Source of the DNA: Pontibacter pudoricolor | GTDB taxonomy: Bacteria > Bacteroidota > Bacteroidia > Cytophagales > Hymenobacteraceae | Direction of reading: 5' to 3' | Length of the DNA stretch: 64,000 nucleotides | Assembly (NCBI RefSeq): GCF_010092985.1 | Contig: NZ_CP048106.1 | Span: 1,550,001-1,614,000, forward strand | In this document: positions 63,891 through 64,000 of the stretch, in pieces | Layout of the letters: every line of letters begins with the position of its first letter | Numbering within the stretch: position 1 is the first letter of the stretch | Position numbers and translations under genes: made by a program | Notes under the pieces: model-generated | What the model was told of the DNA's origin: nothing | Databases searched by the model: none | Seen by the model: the letters and a program-made list of their open reading frames with translations, nothing else

Positions 63891-64000
63891 CTGAGGCTGG
63901 TCTTCTTTAGGTATTACGTTAGTTAGCAGGTAGAAATTTTATGCTTTCTTGTGCATAATTCAGACCTTTACAGGTGATGTCATCAATAACCATACTTCAG

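Noticed and set aside
1..64000. tRNA, rRNA or CRISPR arrays
   Set aside because: No T-arm-like GGTTCGAATCC context, rRNA core sequence or regularly spaced identical repeats with unique spacers was seen. The palindromic spacers differ in length and lie between genes, so they are not a CRISPR array.

Overview
The window looks like a chromosome segment from a Bacteroidota bacterium of the order Cytophagales. A Pontibacter/Hymenobacteraceae-type organism is my best guess, inferred from gene content and not from any search. The grounds are three secreted proteins ending in type IX secretion (T9SS) sorting domains, a TonB receptor with a carboxypeptidase-like N-terminal domain, lipoproteins with Bacteroidota-style signals, few Shine-Dalgarno sequences and promoter boxes of the TTTG / TAnnTTTG type. 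No rRNA, tRNA, complete insertion sequence or CRISPR array was seen.

Left part (1-22 kb, visibly more A+T-rich): an exopolysaccharide region. On the minus strand lie an initiating sugar-phosphate transferase, a polysaccharide lyase and a NodB-type deacetylase cut by the window edge, plus a second lyase paralogue that is a lipoprotein. On the plus strand is a tight operon holding an ABC exporter (Wzm/Wzt type), six family 2 glycosyltransferases (one fused to a methyltransferase) and a second deacetylase. Two large T9SS-exported propeller-like proteins follow. Together they could start, build, modify, export and trim a surface polysaccharide.

Middle (22.5-33.3 kb): a heavy-metal (probably Cu/Ag) efflux island. 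It holds an HYC_CC_PP-type small protein, a CusA/CzcA pump split in two by a palindromic mini-element, a TolC-like channel, two tandem adaptors each with a heavy-metal-binding domain, a 45-residue CC membrane peptide, a Cys-rich lipoprotein, a DUF3347 lipoprotein and a Cys-rich propeller lipoprotein. A second probable metal locus at 46.7-50.7 kb has a paralogue of that propeller, a TonB receptor and a small Cys protein.

Right part (33-64 kb): mostly housekeeping and transport genes. These are a DsbA/FrnE oxidoreductase, a quinone-oxidoreductase-like enzyme, a GAF protein, a MacAB-like ABC operon, a T9SS beta-helix/PA14 protein, a VOC protein, a D-aminoacylase-type amidohydrolase, a pseudouridine synthase, CorA, a POT peptide transporter, DedA, a Kup potassium transporter, two amino-acid permeases and a quinol nitric oxide reductase.

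The most striking feature outside the genes is an octamer, CTATAGTT (core palindrome CTATAG), seen roughly 58 times in genes and spacers, against about two expected by chance. Several families of short palindromic mini-repeats also occur, and some have landed in or next to the metal-efflux genes.
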